Positions 59,379 through 60,286 of a stretch of 60,286 bases of DNA are shown piece by piece; positions within the stretch are counted from its first letter, which is position 1, and each line of letters begins with the position of its first letter. A program made the position numbers and the translations under genes. Below the pieces are notes generated by a model. It ran no database searches. It saw only the letters and a program-made list of their open reading frames with translations, and was not told where the DNA came from. Source of the stretch: Lachnospiraceae bacterium (GTDB lineage: Bacteria; Bacillota; Clostridia; Lachnospirales; Lachnospiraceae); contig SFGF01000011.1 of the NCBI GenBank assembly GCA_004556655.1, positions 1-60,286 on the forward strand, in the 5' to 3' direction.

Positions 59379-60286
59379 ATGGAATATTTGGAATTGATCG
59401 GACAGCGTGCAAAAGAAGCAGAACCAAAAGTCCGTCTTTTGGGAACAGAAAAGAAAAACAAAGTGTTAAGACAGGCTGCTGAAGATTTGATGAAAAATGC
59501 TTCTGTGATCATAGAAGCAAATGCAAAGGACATGGAAAGAGGACGGGAAAATGGTATGCCGCAGGGTCTTTTAGACCGATTACTCCTGACGGAAGAGAGA
59601 ATTGCAGGAATCGGGGAAGGACTTTGTCAGATAGCTTCTCTGGATGATCCCATCGGAGAAGTAATCGGAATGAAAAAACGACCAAATGGCCTGCTCATCG
59701 GTCAGAAAAGAGTTCCGTTAGGTGTGGTTGGTATTATCTATGAAGCCCGCCCAAATGTTACAGCAGATGCTTTCGGTCTTTGTTTTAAGACTGGCAATGC
59801 CGTTATTTTAAAAGGAGGCAGTGATGCGATCTGCTCCAATCAGGCAATTGTATCCTGCATCAGAAATACACTGGAAAATGCAGGGGTAAATCCGGATGTT
59901 CTTCAATTAATCGAAGATACTTCCAGAGAAACAGCCTCCGCTTTTATGCGTCTGAATAAATATGTGGATGTACTGATTCCCCGTGGAGGAGCCGGTCTGA
60001 TACGGGCTGTTGTTGAAAACAGTACGATTCCTGTAATCGAAACTGGAACAGGTAACTGTCATATCTATGTGGATGAATCTGCGGATCTTGATATGGCAGT
60101 ATCTATTATTATGAATGCCAAAACACAACGAGTGGGTGTCTGCAATGCATGTGAATCTCTTTTGATCCACCGAAGTGTAAAAGATGCGCTGCTGCCGCGT
60201 CTGGGAGATAAGCTGAAAGAAAAACAGGTAGAAATTCGTGGAGATCAGGAGGTTCTTTCTCTGATTCCGCAAGGCATACCGGCCTC
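59379..60286 (+). CDS. proA: Gamma-glutamyl phosphate reductase, partial
   Basis: Reduces glutamyl-5-phosphate to glutamate-5-semialdehyde with NADPH, the second step of proline synthesis. The start MEYLELIGQRAKEAEPKVR follows AAAGGAGG. The frame stays open for 302 codons to the window's right edge, with PLGVVGIIYEARPNVTADAF, LKGGSDAICSNQ and the catalytic Cys in QRVGVCNACESLL near residue 255. The remaining roughly 110 residues lie beyond the edge. It is separated from proB by ynzC and fthC. Confidence 0.95.
   Translation, partial: MEYLELIGQRAKEAEPKVRLLGTEKKNKVLRQAAEDLMKNASVIIEANAKDMERGRENGMPQGLLDRLLLTEERIAGIGEGLCQIASLDDPIGEVIGMKKRPNGLLIGQKRVPLGVVGIIYEARPNVTADAFGLCFKTGNAVILKGGSDAICSNQAIVSCIRNTLENAGVNPDVLQLIEDTSRETASAFMRLNKYVDVLIPRGGAGLIRAVVENSTIPVIETGTGNCHIYVDESADLDMAVSIIMNAKTQRVGVCNACESLLIHRSVKDALLPRLGDKLKEKQVEIRGDQEVLSLIPQGIPA

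Overview
The window is a roughly 42% GC (by eye) chromosomal segment of a Gram-positive anaerobe. Gene content and order point to a spore-forming member of the Clostridia, most likely family Lachnospiraceae. Supporting signs are strong AGGAGG-type ribosome sites, a T-box ahead of leuS, the order yicC-remA-gmk-rpoZ-rimO-pgsA-cinA, the sporulation set yqfC-yqfD-phoH-ybeY, a PdaA-type deacetylase, a CIRCE-controlled hsp20, the Nfn transhydrogenase pair, and a Re-citrate-synthase-like gene beside an isocitrate dehydrogenase. The species cannot be named from the sequence alone. I see no rRNA, tRNA, CRISPR array, transposase, integrase or prophage gene.

Layout. (1) 1-7156: T-box/leuS, then convergent rqcH and a CtpE-like P-type ATPase. 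(2) 7214-12709: a seven-gene housekeeping operon from a consensus promoter (yicC, remA, gmk, rpoZ, rimO, pgsA, cinA), with a structured spacer between rpoZ and rimO. (3) 12710-16944: an accessory, probably spore-related block: a dispersed cruciform repeat, two overlapping small genes whose ribosome site lies in a terminator-like hairpin, a 48-codon gene, a Gly/Cys-rich membrane peptide and two intact subtilases. (4) 16993-20635: Re-citrate-synthase-like gene, GntR/FCD regulator and icd, with a palindromic operator candidate on the promoter, closed by a second copy of the cruciform repeat. (5) 20668-33110: ABC-F ATPase, rex, nnr, alr, a mazF without antitoxin, a CNNM/CBS protein, yebC, tepA-like, uppP and ftsK/spoIIIE. 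(6) 33173-44318: a zinc-ribbon/TPR/chitobiase-like membrane protein, nfnAB, alkD-like, DUF975, DsbA-like, rlmH, degV, a Lon-like AAA+ ATPase without its protease domain, a ProX-like deacylase, and hsp20 plus a J-protein behind CIRCE.

(7) 44460-47066: an islet bounded by imperfect 29-bp direct repeats. It holds a zinc-ribbon membrane protein, a 51-residue peptide, a 95-residue peptide vaguely like Nif11 leaders, and a LuxR-type regulator next to tandem inverted repeats. (8) 47256-50090: patA followed by an aldehyde dehydrogenase gene broken by a deletion of roughly 105 bp. (9) 50174-57617: pdaA-like, a two-hairpin repeat, cysK-like, DUF2284, yqfC-yqfD-phoH-ybeY, a DUF3048 lipoprotein and a BofC-like small protein. 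(10) 57723-60286: proB, ynzC, fthC and the start of proA, which runs off the right edge.

The most unusual items are the proteolytically dead Lon-like ATPase with an altered Walker B, the repeat-bounded regulator/peptide islet, the broken aldehyde dehydrogenase after patA, the paired cruciform repeats at convergent gene ends, and the palindrome over the Re-citrate-synthase promoter. No multi-gene defence or biosynthetic system is demonstrated; the islet is the best candidate for something undescribed.
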